Shown here: in pieces, positions 24,420 through 35,457 of the stretch
How positions within the stretch are numbered: the stretch's first letter is position 1
Layout: each line of letters opens with the position of its first letter
NCBI GenBank assembly: GCA_037367405.1
Contig: JAZKJV010003256.1
Coordinates: 1,116,001-1,180,000 of the forward strand
Direction: 5' to 3'
From: Ottelia alismoides
Lineage: Eukaryota; Streptophyta; Magnoliopsida; Alismatales; Hydrocharitaceae
Length of the DNA stretch: 64,000 nt
Program-made: the position numbers and the translations under genes
The notes under the pieces: generated by a model
Seen by the model: only the letters and a program-made list of their open reading frames with translations
Database searches by the model: none
What the model was told of the DNA's origin: nothing

Positions 24420-24900
24420 CCCGTTAAGGTGTAAATGGATATTCAAGAGAAAGAGGAAACCTAATGAGAGGGTAGAGACCTTCAAAGCACGACTCGTAGC
24501 CGTGAGCTACACACCGAAGAGAAGATACTGCTTGCAATGGGACTTGCTCTTAAGTGACCTTGCTTAAACTCATCAGATTATTGCTAACTATAGCTACACA
24601 CTTGACTATGACATCTTCGAAATGGAAGTAAATATTTCATACCTCTATGAATGCATCTTTTAGGATATTCATATGAAGTAGCCCTAGGGCTTCATGGTGG
24701 AGGAAAGAAAGGTGTGCAAGCTGAAGAACTCCATCTATGGACTCAAATAAGCTTCTTGTAGTTGGAACATCAGATTTTATGAAATTATAATGGTTATGAT
24801 TTCAGATAGAATCTTGATAAACCATATGAAGCTTAGTGTCAGTGCCATTGTGTTCATCGTGCTAAATGTAGATAATATCCTAATCATTTGGAATGATATA
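24420..24900 (+). pseudogene. C2 reverse transcriptase remnant
   Basis: KWIFKRKRK (24432-24458) and ETFKARLVAVSYTPK (24477-24520) mark the RT start of Ty1/copia. NSIYGLK (24729-24750) and SWNIRF follow. The catalytic YVDD box is altered to NVDN (24864-24875), so both the Tyr and the last Asp are gone. Stops occur throughout. Confidence 0.8.
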
Positions 24901-25689
24901 AGGATAATAATAAGTGTTTTATAGACTGGCTATTCGATACCTTGAGATACGATCTCAAGGATACCTCTTAGATCTTAATTCTGATGTTGTTCTTAAACAA
25001 AGAAAAGAGGATATTAGGACCATCAAATTAGTGGCACACCATGGACATTTCCATTTTCTGGAGATATGGTACTGACCTATCTAAAGGGATAGCACATTAA
25101 AGAGTTGAGTATGTGAATACCAAAGCTACATGCCCTAGTGCATCAGCTTTGAGAGGCTCGGTGTATGCAAGATATGTACAAATGTGAGATGTCTGCCATG
25201 CAGCGGGAGTAGTAAACTGTTACTAATCCTACTGTAGAGATAAAACACTTGAGTGCAGTAATAACAATATCTTCAAAGAGGACAAGACATTTTGAGAGAG
25301 TGATATCAAAGTCTTAACATCAAGAACTTAAGACTTTATATTTATTGATCTAAAAGGTCTCAACTGGAGATACCTTAGGAGATAGAGATCTCTAAGAATA
25401 AAGGCATTTTGATAAGGATAATAGAAATTACATACTGGTTATAAAGATTATTGAGTTGTAGTGTCAGAGACACTATAACTACCTCAATATTGATTATAGG
25501 TTGCATAAGATGTAACATTCGCATTGGATGTGAACACTATTACAAGGAGATATGCAATTATTGTAAAAGGACTTGGCGTAGTCTCTCAGGAACAGAGTGA
25601 CTGATAAGCTCACCTAGCTACTTTTCTAAATAGCCTACGATTGTCACATGAGTATGGATTTAAAGATTAGCCCACTAATGGCTCTTTGG
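24901..25689 (+). pseudogene. C2 RT end and RNase H region, heavily decayed
   Basis: Collinear with the last part of a copia pol, between the NVDN box and the polypurine tract. Fragments such as HALVHQL and a block ending ALWASG just before the tract fit the end of RNase H, but catalytic residues cannot be placed. Confidence 0.5.
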
Positions 25690-25702
25690 GCTAGTGGGAG
25701 AT
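25690..25702 (+). other. C2 polypurine tract
   Basis: GCTAGTGGGAGAT lies immediately before the 3' LTR start TGTTGG. AGTGGGAGAT is the usual plant copia plus-strand priming site. Confidence 0.88.
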
Positions 25703-27774
25703 TGTTGGATATGCCAGCCCACAGTAAGCCATTATGCAATAATTGTTATTGCAAATATCATTCCCTGATCTGAAATGAAGAATAACTAATTTGCATAATA
25801 GGTCCCTCAGTACTATTAAGGTTAAGTACCATGGCCATCTTAATGATCAAACAACTGTTGATTCAATTGTTGAATTATAGAGGCTAGTGCTTGGATGAAT
25901 ATCTAAAGGGTTAGAGTAAGAACTCATCAAGCATCGTCAAATGATTATTAAGAGAGGATCTCTAGCCTAAGAAAGAGATGACAATCCTTTCTCTAAAGTC
26001 TAATATCTAACTGACCTCTTGATGCATGTCCTCTGGATAGGAATAGAGATTCGAAGGTGTTGGATAAGTCAGGTCAAAGATTTAACATAACAAGATCAAG
26101 ATAACCAAAGTCTTATGTCATATACTATTATGATATAGGCACGCATCCTTTGACCAGAGATGGATGTGTTACTATTTATCTAAGTATGTACATTTGGCAG
26201 ACGAATAAGTTGATGTCTTATCAAAGGTCTATACACCGACAAGCTGTTGTGCATATGAGCATATGCGTAATACGATCTCTCAAAGGGATCATACATATTC
26301 AGTTGTGAATCAGAAGACATGATCTCACTCATGAGGCATTGGGTTCAATCAGATTCCATGCATGGTCAACGTGCTTTAGAAGCATGACAAGAATTGGTAG
26401 GTATGATATATGCTTTTGGAAAGCATATGATCGATGCCAACTTCCACTGACCAAGAATGAGAAACTTGATGATGAAACCCTAAAGATGACGGTGTAAAAT
26501 TGATCTATATCTTCGGGTTTATCATAGATCATCGAGTATGCATGATGTATAGGTATTAGGAATTCCTGAGGGAGATGTGATCATAAACAATTGTATAACC
26601 ATGACGCTTCCATTCCGAGGGAGTGATGAAATAGGTCTGGATTTTAGTGACTCCTCTCAGCAGAGAAGTAATCCGATCTTAGTCCAAGTGTTGGGCATTG
26701 ATCTGAATGAGATTCATGCAATAAGAAGATTAGATTTACAGCCTTGATTTAATAAAGCAACCATGAGAGGTGCATGAGATCTAGATTTGAGATGTGATCT
26801 CAATATCCAAGTCACTATATGTGGAATATACAATCGCCATGTCCTTATCTCCAATTATCCACGTAGAAAGCGCATTATTCTTGAAAGAGTTCAAGAATAA
26901 TTCCATTATTTAATTATATCTAAGCATTGAAAAATGGATAATCAAATGTAATTTAATTATCGTGAATAATGTGAATTTGATTCATATTATTTGAATATAT
27001 GAGAATCATAATCCAATATAATTAAATATGATTTAATTATTATGGATATGAATAATGTGTTAGAACTATCCAATTATTCATATATATTATAAATGTGATC
27101 TATAATATATTAGAGAGAGACTATTGTGATATATATTTGTCGATTAATTATTGATGTGAATTGGATTCACATTGGATGATTAATTGAAAATGTAATTTAC
27201 ATTTTCTTGTGGGTGTAAATGCGATTCTTATTTCTCCAATGGCATGATTGCAATGTTCACAAGATAATTATGAATTGTTTTTGTGAAATAATTTACAAAA
27301 AGTGTTATTGTAAATCTTGGATTTATCAAGGGATAATAAGATCTCATGAGATAATGATGAGATTGACCCATCCACCAGAAGAGGGTGGACGGCCACCAAC
27401 CTCCATTACAAGAAGACGTTCGATCTTGTGAGACGAGATTAGGAGATCCTTTGCTTGGATCAGTGACTTGGATTGCGAGAAGCATGCGACTCATCTCCGC
27501 GCTCGCAAACGTCTCCTCCGATGGATCAGACTTGAGACAGGAGGTCTCTTCTCTTAGAGGCTCGATCACAATCACGCTACAAGAGGCATTCCTATATCTA
27601 CTACGTGGTTAGATGAAATGATCTAAGAAATATTCTTGGATCATGTGATTTCATCGATTGGATTTTTTTAAATTACGCTGAACCGAGCAACTAGTACGAG
27701 TAGTTGCTCTCGATCGTATATGATGTGATCCTCATGCTTTTGTGATGCGCTTAAGGATTCTTCCATATACTTGA
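25703..27774 (+). repeat. C2 3' LTR
   Basis: 2072 bp, TGTTGGATAT to TTGA (CA changed to GA). It is collinear with the 5' LTR except for a 428-bp deletion at about 27407, where CCTCCATTAC is joined to AAGAAGACGTTCG. In the 5' LTR these sites lie at 19460 and 19884. The lost segment holds the TATA box and transcription start region. Reading frames at 27219-27612 arise in the LTR and are not genes. Confidence 0.88.
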
Positions 27775-28689
27775 AGTGTAACATCATGTGAGCATGTTGG
27801 GTGTTTGGTGTTGCAAGCAAAAATGTTAGCGAGTCTCACAGGGTTGCTGTTGGTGGTTGTACGGGGTGGGGAGTATGAGGGCACAACAATAGTGCTATGC
27901 ATGTGCGGGCAGAGAAAGTTGACCGATGGATGGGGGAAGAGATTAGGGCACATGGCTCTAGTCAAAATGGTCTCTTTGATACTATGTGGAAAGAAGTATT
28001 GGTGCAGTCCTAGGGTTTTCTCATGTAAAGAAGAGAAACATTGCTGGGAAGATTACATATTAGAGATAAAATAACTAGAAAATGTATAAAATAAGGAAAG
28101 ATAAATATATCTCTCAACAATATTAACTTGTATATTTATTACAATTAATTTGATTAATATTGCTTCACAACTTGCTAAAAATATAAAAATTATACTTTAT
28201 CCAAAAATTAAAGTAGGTGCATTTCATCATATCTTATGTTAGGACCAAATTCTATTATTTTTGCATTCGGTTTGCATCAAAAAATAATTGAAACATGATA
28301 GATCCCAATCTTAGGTAAATGACGAGGGTTGCATTAGGTAGCCGACAACCAACATTAAACAGTCAAAGAAAAATTCCTAAATGATGTTTTTTAGATACTA
28401 TTTAATAATTTTCTGTAAGACACTCGTATCTTCTCAACATGGACTTAAACAAGCATCTATATTTTTTTGTGGTGTTCACAACTAGCAACGTGTTGCATCG
28501 CTCGAATGTAATGAAAATTTGTTAGGGGTCACTTCATAGATGTATGTATGTTGTTCATAAATTACAAGGGTTTCTGAGGAACATATGCGAGTAAATATTC
28601 TAGTAATGATGCATTACCGCCTGGATGTAGTTCAACATTTGCTAGGGTTCTCTTGTGATGGATGCATGTGAGTAAAGAAGTTAGTCCAA
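27775..28689. other. Unassigned flank right of C2
   Basis: The first 350 bases are G-rich like 17441-17750, and the remainder is AT-rich. An 89-codon frame at 27805-28074 has no recognisable domain. The last part may be the 5' untranslated part of the LINE that follows, but I have no second copy to confirm this. Confidence 0.4.
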
Positions 28690-28710
28690 AAGAGCTTGCA
28701 AAAGAAGCTG

Positions 28711-29360
28711 ACGATTGGTAGTTGGAAAATTAGCACTTTGATTGGTAAATTGATGGAGATAGTAGATATGATGGAAAGAAGGAAGATTCAGAACTGTTTC
28801 TAAGAGACAAAATGGGTTAGAGAGAAAGGAATGGATATCAAGAAGACATGCATTAAATTTTGGTATTCCGGTAAACCGAGTGGTAGAAATGTTGTTGGAG
28901 TGGTTGTACATAAGTATTTGAAAGATTGTGTGGTTAAGGTACGAAGATTTGTGGACCGGATTATTTTGCTATAATTGGTGATGGAAGAAGAAATTATGAA
29001 TATAATCTAAATTTATGCACTGCAAGTTGGTTTAGATGAAAGGATTATAAACAACCTTTTTGAGAGGATTTGAATAAAATTATTTAAGGAATCCCAAAAA
29101 GAGAGATGAGTTGCCAAGGTGGATATCTTAATGGTCATGTGAAAATGGATGCTTCAGGGTATGCTAGTGTTCATGGAGGCCAGGGCTTCATGGTAGAAAT
29201 GACGAGGGGAAAACCATTCTAGATTTTGTAACGACTTGTGACCATTTCATAACAAACACTATCTTCAAGAAGAGTGAGGAACATGTAATTACTTATAAGA
29301 GTAGCCTGACTAAAACATAGATAGAATACTTTGTGATGAGGAGAAGGGATTAGTTATGTT
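28711..29360 (+). pseudogene. LINE endonuclease domain, broken
   Basis: It would nick target DNA to prime reverse transcription. The order is a start block (28711-28760), an ETKW motif (near 28812), FWYSGKPSGRNVVGVVVHKYLKD (28858-28927), VKVRRFVDRIIL (28935-28970), an altered LNGHVK block (29120-29140) where GGDFNGH is usual (the Asp is lost), SGYASVHGGQGF (29155-29190), and an EEHVITY block (near 29280). At least five stops. Confidence 0.75.
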
Positions 29361-30099
29361 GTAGAGACTGCAAAGTAATCCTATGAGAGATCTTGGCATC
29401 TCAACATCATTTACTAATCATGATGTGCAAATAAAAGGGTTGTCAAAGAAGATGATGATTCCCAATATCAATAGACCTAGATGATGGAATCCTCAATTGA
29501 AGCAATCTGGCTTCAAAGAGAAGGTTTTAGATGACTTATCTTGGCATTGTAACATAAGTGCAAACAAGATGTGGAGGTGGTACCTTCTTTTATCTGAAGG
29601 GTGGCCAAAGACATGACAAGAGAATCAGAGATAGGAGTTCCAAACCAAAAGGAGGCTTTGTTGTGGAATGAAGGGGTGCAAGAGAAGCTTAAAATTACAA
29701 GAGATTGCTCTAAAGTTATAAGAATAAAACTGAGGAAACCATCACAAACTACAAAATAACAAGAAGGAAGCAAAGAAGGCTGCAAGTAAAGCTAAGTCAA
29801 AAGCTTATGAAGTTTTGTACAAAACGCTTGAGTCGAAGGAGGTCCAAAAGGATATATTCTGATTGGCCAAAGCAAGCGAAAGAAAGAACGAAGATCTTTC
29901 TCAAGTGAGATGCATCAAGGATGAGGAAGGACATGTGCTTGTTACTCAAAATGATATAGAGACTAGATAGAAGCAATATTTCCATAAGCTTTTCGTATAG
30001 GAAGGGAATAAAAAGATTACTTGGGGAGATCTTGCTGACAGCGAATATTACCTGAATCATGCAAGCAATAGATAGATACAAAGGAAGGAAATAGAAGAA

Positions 30100-31066
30100 A
30101 CTTTACAGATTATGAAATCTTGGAAAAGGGTAGTGCTTTATGACATTCCTATAGAAGTTTAGAGAATTCTTGGTGAAAGGGGTTTGACTTGGCTCGCAAA
30201 TTTATTCAGTGTTATTTGTCAATGCAAGAAAATGCATGACAAATGGAGAAGAAGCATTGTGGTGCCTCTTTATAAGAATAAAATAAACATTTAAAATAAT
30301 CTGAATTATATAGGTATCAAACTGATGAGTCATACTATGAAAATAGGAATTTGGGATCGAAAGAAGGTTGAGGCAAGTACCTAAAGTAACTAAAAACCAA
30401 TTAGGATTCATGTCAGGTCGCTCAATTACTAAAGCTATCCACATGTATAGGAGAACAACGAGAATTATAGATCTAAAAAGACGAACCTTCATATGATTTT
30501 TATTGATTTGGAGAAGGCTTATGACTCAGTCCCAAGGGAGATATCGTGGAGAGTTTTGGAGAAGAGATAAGTACATGTCCTATAAATTAACTTTATATAC
30601 GATATATATGATGGGGTTTCATCTTGTGTAAGGATCCAGTCTAGGAAGACTGACTATTATAGCAATAGCATCAGCCTATACCAAGGTTTAGCTTCAAGTC
30701 CATTCCTTTTTTCTTTGTTTACAGACGAATTTACTAGTCACATTCAAGATGATATGTTGTTCGTTGATGATATTGTGTTAATTGATGATGCAAGAGATGG
30801 AGTAAATCAGAATTTAGAGGATTGGAGACATGTCGTAGAGACTAATGGATTTCATATAAGTAGGGATAAGAATACATATGATTACACATATGATGGAAAC
30901 AATGGTGAAGGACTAGAGGTGAAATTTATAGAAAATAACATTCAAAAGAAATATTATCTTAGATTCTTGGGGTCTTTTTTGCAATAAGATAGGGAAATTG
31001 ATGGATATGTTACTCACATAATAAATGCAGTTTGGCTAAAGTGGAGAGGAGCTTCTACTATTCTTT
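30100..31066 (+). pseudogene. LINE reverse transcriptase domain, broken
   Basis: Visible blocks are KWRRSIVVPLYKNK (30242-30284), [17 protein letters not shown] (30493-30543) with the first catalytic Asp, a QGLASSPFLFSLF block (30680-30720), FVDD (30760-30771, both Asp kept) within an open 90-codon stretch 30715-30987, YLRFLGSFLQ (30955-30985) and DGYVTH (31000-31020). Stops and shifts occur before and after the open stretch. The FVDD box is intact but the protein is not. Confidence 0.82.
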
Positions 31067-32889
31067 TGTTGGACATGTCAGCCCACAACGAACAATTATG
31101 AATAAATGTTATTGCAAATCATCCCCTGATCTGAAATAAAGAATAACTGATTTGCATTATAGGTGTCCCATAGTACAATTAGGGTTATGTACCATGGCCA
31201 CCTTAATGATCATGCAGTTGTTGATTCAAATGTTGAATCATAGAGGTCGGTGCTTGGAGGATATCTAAAGAGTTAGATTAAGGACCCATCAAGAACTATC
31301 AAGAGAATGTTAAGAGAGGATCTCCAGCCTGAGAAGAAGATGCAAATTCTTATCTAAAAGATTGATATCTAACCATCCTCTTGATGGAGGTCCTCTTCAT
31401 ATGAATAGAGATTCGGAGGTGTTAGATAAGTTAGGTCGAAGATTTGACTTAACGAGTTCGAGATAACCAAGGCCTATGTTGTATAATTTCACAATATAGG
31501 CACACATCCTTTGACCAGAGACAGATGTGTTACTATATGGTCGAGTATGTACATTTGGCATACAGTTAGGTTGATTACCTATTCAAGATATATACACCGA
31601 CGATCTAGTGTGCGTACAAAGGCATATGAGTAATACGATCTCCCAAAGGGGTCATACATGTTCTTTATTTAATCGGAAGACATGATCTCACTCGTGAGAT
31701 ATTGGGATTAAATTCCATGCATTATCATCTTGCTTTGGAAGCTTAACTGAATTTTTAGGTTTGATATATGATTTTGGAAATTACTTAGGTATGATATATG
31801 CCTTTGGAAAGTATATGATCGATACCAACTCCCAATGATCAAATGAGATACTTAATGATAAAACCATGAAGAAGAAAATATAAATAATATCTAAAACATC
31901 GAGTTTATTCTAGGTCTTTAAGTATGTAGGATGTATGGCTATAAGGAATACTCGAGGGTGATGTCATCATATTGTGACGCTTCCATTCTTATGGAGTATG
32001 AAACTGGTTTGTATTTTAGTGACACCTCTCAATAGAGAAGTAATCTGATTTTAGTAAATGTTGGGCATTAATCTGAATATCCGCATCACTATACATGGAA
32101 CACAAAATTGCCATGTCCTTAGCTCCAAGTATCTGTGGAGAAAGCACATTATTCTTGAAAGAGTTCAGAATAATTTCATTGTTGATAATGTATTTGAACA
32201 TTGAGGAAATTGATAATTAAATGTGATTTAACTATCATGAATAATGTGAATGTGATTCATAATATTTTGGGCACATGAAAAAAGTTAACCAAGATAATTA
32301 ATTAAGATTTAATTATCAAGGATATAAATAACATTGATATCATTATCCATATTAGTCATATATATTATAAATGTCATTAATAATATATTAGAGAGAGTCT
32401 ATTGTAAATAGGATTACGAATTAAATGTTTATGTGAATAGGATTCACATTGTAAAATTAATTGTAAATATAATTTACCTTTTATTGGGAGGTTGAATTTG
32501 ATTCATAATTATCAACGGTTTTATTGGAAATTATTACAAATAATTTGCAATAAGTATTTATTTATATTTTATTGACAAATGATTCCATGAAATAAGATTT
32601 AATGTAATTAGATTGCATTAGGAATGGAGAAAGCTTTTTCTCTCTCCAATCAAGGAGGTTGTCCACCATGTATAAAGGGAAGGAGGCTATCTCCTTTCTA
32701 CTTACACGAAAGGAGGCTCTCTAGTCCTATTTCATTAGGGAGATTTTTGATTTATTGAAACTAAATATGTTAAGATTATTTACAACTATTTAATTTCTTT
32801 TAATTTAAATTAATTGTTGCTTTCAATTTTTACAATAAAATCTCAATCATTGATTTGAATTAGTAGTGCATCTCCACCATCCAATTTAG

Positions 32890-32896
32890 TATAAAA
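32890..32896 (+). promoter_or_regulatory. TATA box of C3 LTR
   Basis: TATAAAA followed by GAAGGGG, at the position of the C1 and C2 TATA boxes. A long CT-rich tract begins about 45 bases downstream. Confidence 0.65.
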
Positions 32897-32936
32897 GAAG
32901 GGGTAGTTCTAACCTTTTCTTTTACACACAGGACAA

Positions 32937-33013
32937 GATCTCTCTCTGTCTGTCTTCCTCTCGACATGCCAACTCTCTCTCTCTCTCTATCTCTCTATCT
33001 CTCTCTCTCTCTC
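32937..33013 (+). repeat. CT-rich microsatellite in C3 R region
   Basis: Interrupted (CT)n with GTCT and TATCT variants, the purest part at 32973-33013. The C2 LTR has a short CTCTCTCTT stretch at the same place, so this is a local expansion in the early transcribed region. Confidence 0.85.
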
Positions 33014-33497
33014 AATATATGGATGTCCCATTTGTTGACCTAGAGAAACCCGCAGTAGTCGTGACGATGTTGTGATGACGGATTAACTTCTCTGGATCTC
33101 CTCCATCTTCTTCAGGGATCTCCGCTCATGAAGAATGCATCATATTTCGTGAGAGTAAATATGGAGACTCCTCGCTTGCATCATCAACTTGGCTTGCAGA
33201 AAGCACGCATCTCATCTACGTGCCTGCAAGTGTGACCTTCGTTGGATCGGACTTGAGACAGGGGAATCTCTTACTTTAGATATTAACAATCACAACAATG
33301 CTTTAATAGGTATTCTTCAAACTCATTTGTGATCTTTATGAGTTTGAGAAGTGTTCTCAAATCATGTGGTTTCATCTCTTTAAATTTTTAAAATTTATGC
33401 TTCCCCAAGCTACTAGTATGATTAGTCGCTCTTGATCGCATATGATATGATCTTCACGCTTCACTGATGTGTTAAGGCCCAAACCCTAGTCTTCAAG

Positions 33498-33515
33498 TGG
33501 TATCAGAGCCAGGTT
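33498..33515 (+). other. C3 primer binding site (initiator tRNA-Met)
   Basis: TGGTATCAGAGCCAGGTT is a perfect 18-base match to the complement of the plant initiator tRNA-Met 3' end. It starts two bases after the LTR. Confidence 0.93.
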
Positions 33516-35457
33516 AAAGGTCTTGGATGTGATCTAAAATCTATGGAGTATATCGGATGCGCAAGGACTCATTGTTTGTGCATAAGATGCATGTTTCGAA
33601 TCATTTTCTGCTAATATATAATGCCTCTATTTGTGCATTATTTGGATGAATTATTTGGATCATAAAATGTATTTACAATGTCTAAATATGTCCCAAAAAC
33701 TGTAACCATGTATTGGCACCAAAAGTGCATGAATAAAGATTCGAATTCCTCCCCAATAAAATCATTTTTGCATATTTTCATTAATCTGTAAGAAATTATT
33801 TTTTTCTTACATTTGTTCCATCATGAAGCATGAAATAAAATTGAATTAAATATAGGATCAAACCACCAAATCATTTGAATGTATTGCACACAATTCCAAC
33901 TCCTTTTGCTCTAGATATTTCATATAGCGGTGATGGGTCGGATGATAGTTGGATCATTAAACCTTCTTGCTTAATGTGTTTATCATTCATTGTATATCAT
34001 GGAAATTATGAATTTCCTCTGATTAGTTGATGCTTAATATTTATGTAGATAATTTATTAAATATCAATCATCATTGAATGAATGTTTCATGACAAACATC
34101 CGAGTTTATCCGATAATAGTTGTAGGACAACATTTACATGAAAAACATGGTTGCTTGATATGCTTAGAAATATAAGATCTCAAAAATGTTATAAGATGCT
34201 TAAGATTTGTGAGTTATTACTATGTATTATAATGTCAATCATCAAAGTTGATCGATAAAATCGCAAGTACATTGACATAATTTTGTGTTGTTCTCAATCG
34301 GAATGGTGAAGTTGTCTAGTCCTAGTATGCATGCTTGATTTCTTAATTATCACTCTGCATGTCAAGGAAATGCTCCCTCCCAGCATAACTCGAGTGTACT
34401 GGCCAAATTCATTTTTGAGGAAAGAATAATATGAGTAAGTCAAGTTGTACTCTAGTTATTAAAATACCAACTAATGCGTACTTGTGAGGGTATACTATAT
34501 ATAGTAGTATCAAGAAACCCTAAATGTTTGTTGGTTGATTTATTGGATTGATAATTGATTTAAGATGATTAAATTAATTAGAACCCATTAAAATAAACAC
34601 TTTATTATGAATAGAGACGAAATTTCCTTGGAAGAAGTTATTATGTGAATATGATACACAATAATTAATTAAAATTTGAATGGGATATGGATGATCATAT
34701 AAATGGCATCCATAGTCTCTCGTCAAGGTGAAGAGTTCTGTCGTCATGGATTGTATGTTGGAGACACATGTCCGAAGTGACAGCCCCTACATATAAGTGC
34801 ACATGGATCGGGCTTTTGCTTCTCGAAAGAGTAAGGACGAAAAATGAAGTAACCCCAATATTGTTCCTCATATGATTGGGGCGATATTGGATTGCGTACA
34901 TCGATTTCTTTTGACATTGACAATTGATTCAATTAACAACATGTCAAAATCACCTAAGGGGTGGTGGGTCTGGGTGTTAAAGACTGAATTGAGAAACACA
35001 AGTTGGACTTGCATAGTGGAATGAAATCCCGCTTCTTTTTATCCAAGTTGCAGTTTCTCATAATATTGGGATGTAACAAAGGTAAAAAAGAGATCCCTGA
35101 TCTTGCTTGAGATATAATGGTAAGTATGTCCCTTGCTTTGAAAGTGAATAAAGGAATGAACTTTTAGAGTTGAAAAGGCAATACAACTTTATATAAAATC
35201 CTTAATAAAAAAATATGTATTTATGCAAACTATCTTATTTCAGATTACCTGCATTGAACCCACTCAAAACTATACTCAATAATAAGCAGTAAAATATCAT
35301 GGATTGAATCCATAATCAAGATATTATACTTGCAGTTGGGCATGTAATGTATGTGGTTGCATTGTGCATGTTTACTTATAATAATGAGTAATGACAATTA
35401 AACAGACAATATGACAACAACCTTGGATTTGTATGCCTCTATAGTCTTGATCTCGAA
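33516..35457 (+). pseudogene. C3 leader and gag region, decayed
   Basis: AT-rich, with no reading frame over 70 codons. It is recognised only by alignment with C2 20271-22210. I see no coding domain. Confidence 0.55.

Larger units (their letters stand above)
17751..27774 (+). mobile_element. C2: full-length, inactive Ty1/copia retrotransposon
   Basis: Structure: 5' LTR 17751-20250, primer binding site 20253-20270, decayed internal region, polypurine tract 25690-25702, 3' LTR 25703-27774. Flanks are GGTGT (17746-17750) and AGTGT (27775-27779), a 5-bp target duplication with one transition. Integrase blocks come before RT, the copia order. In a 98-base sample near the LTR starts the two LTRs differ at 10 positions, so the insertion is old. 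Every coding block has many stops. The 3' LTR is 428 bp shorter because of one deletion that removes its TATA region. Confidence 0.9.
28690..31066 (+). mobile_element. RTE-type LINE, decayed and cut by C3
   Basis: A non-LTR retrotransposon with an apurinic-type endonuclease followed by RT, both on the + strand. The wording of the blocks ([59 protein letters not shown]) is that of plant RTE elements. It ends abruptly at 31066 in the WLKWRGAS block near the end of the RT domain, where the C3 LTR begins. The remainder would lie beyond C3, outside the window. Frequent stops. Confidence 0.82.
31067..33495 (+). repeat. C3 5' LTR
   Basis: 2429 bp, TGTTGGACAT to TTCA. It is collinear with the C2 5' LTR. 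It is preceded by TCTTT, whose duplicate should lie outside the window. Confidence 0.88.
31067..35457 (+). mobile_element. C3: Ty1/copia element, 5' part (interrupted by E3)
   Basis: Same family as C1 and C2. 5' LTR 31067-33495, perfect primer binding site 33498-33515, then internal leader/gag sequence to about 35457, where the - strand gypsy E3 begins. Internal blocks align with C2: 34528-34620 with 21270-21360, 34685-34800 with 21425-21540, 35320-35450 with 22090-22210. The pol region and 3' LTR should lie beyond the right edge of the window. Confidence 0.88.

Noticed and set aside
27805..28074. 89-codon frame as a possible small gene
   Set aside because: No recognisable domain, no supporting promoter or conservation, and it sits in unassigned flank. 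It is kept only as part of that flank.
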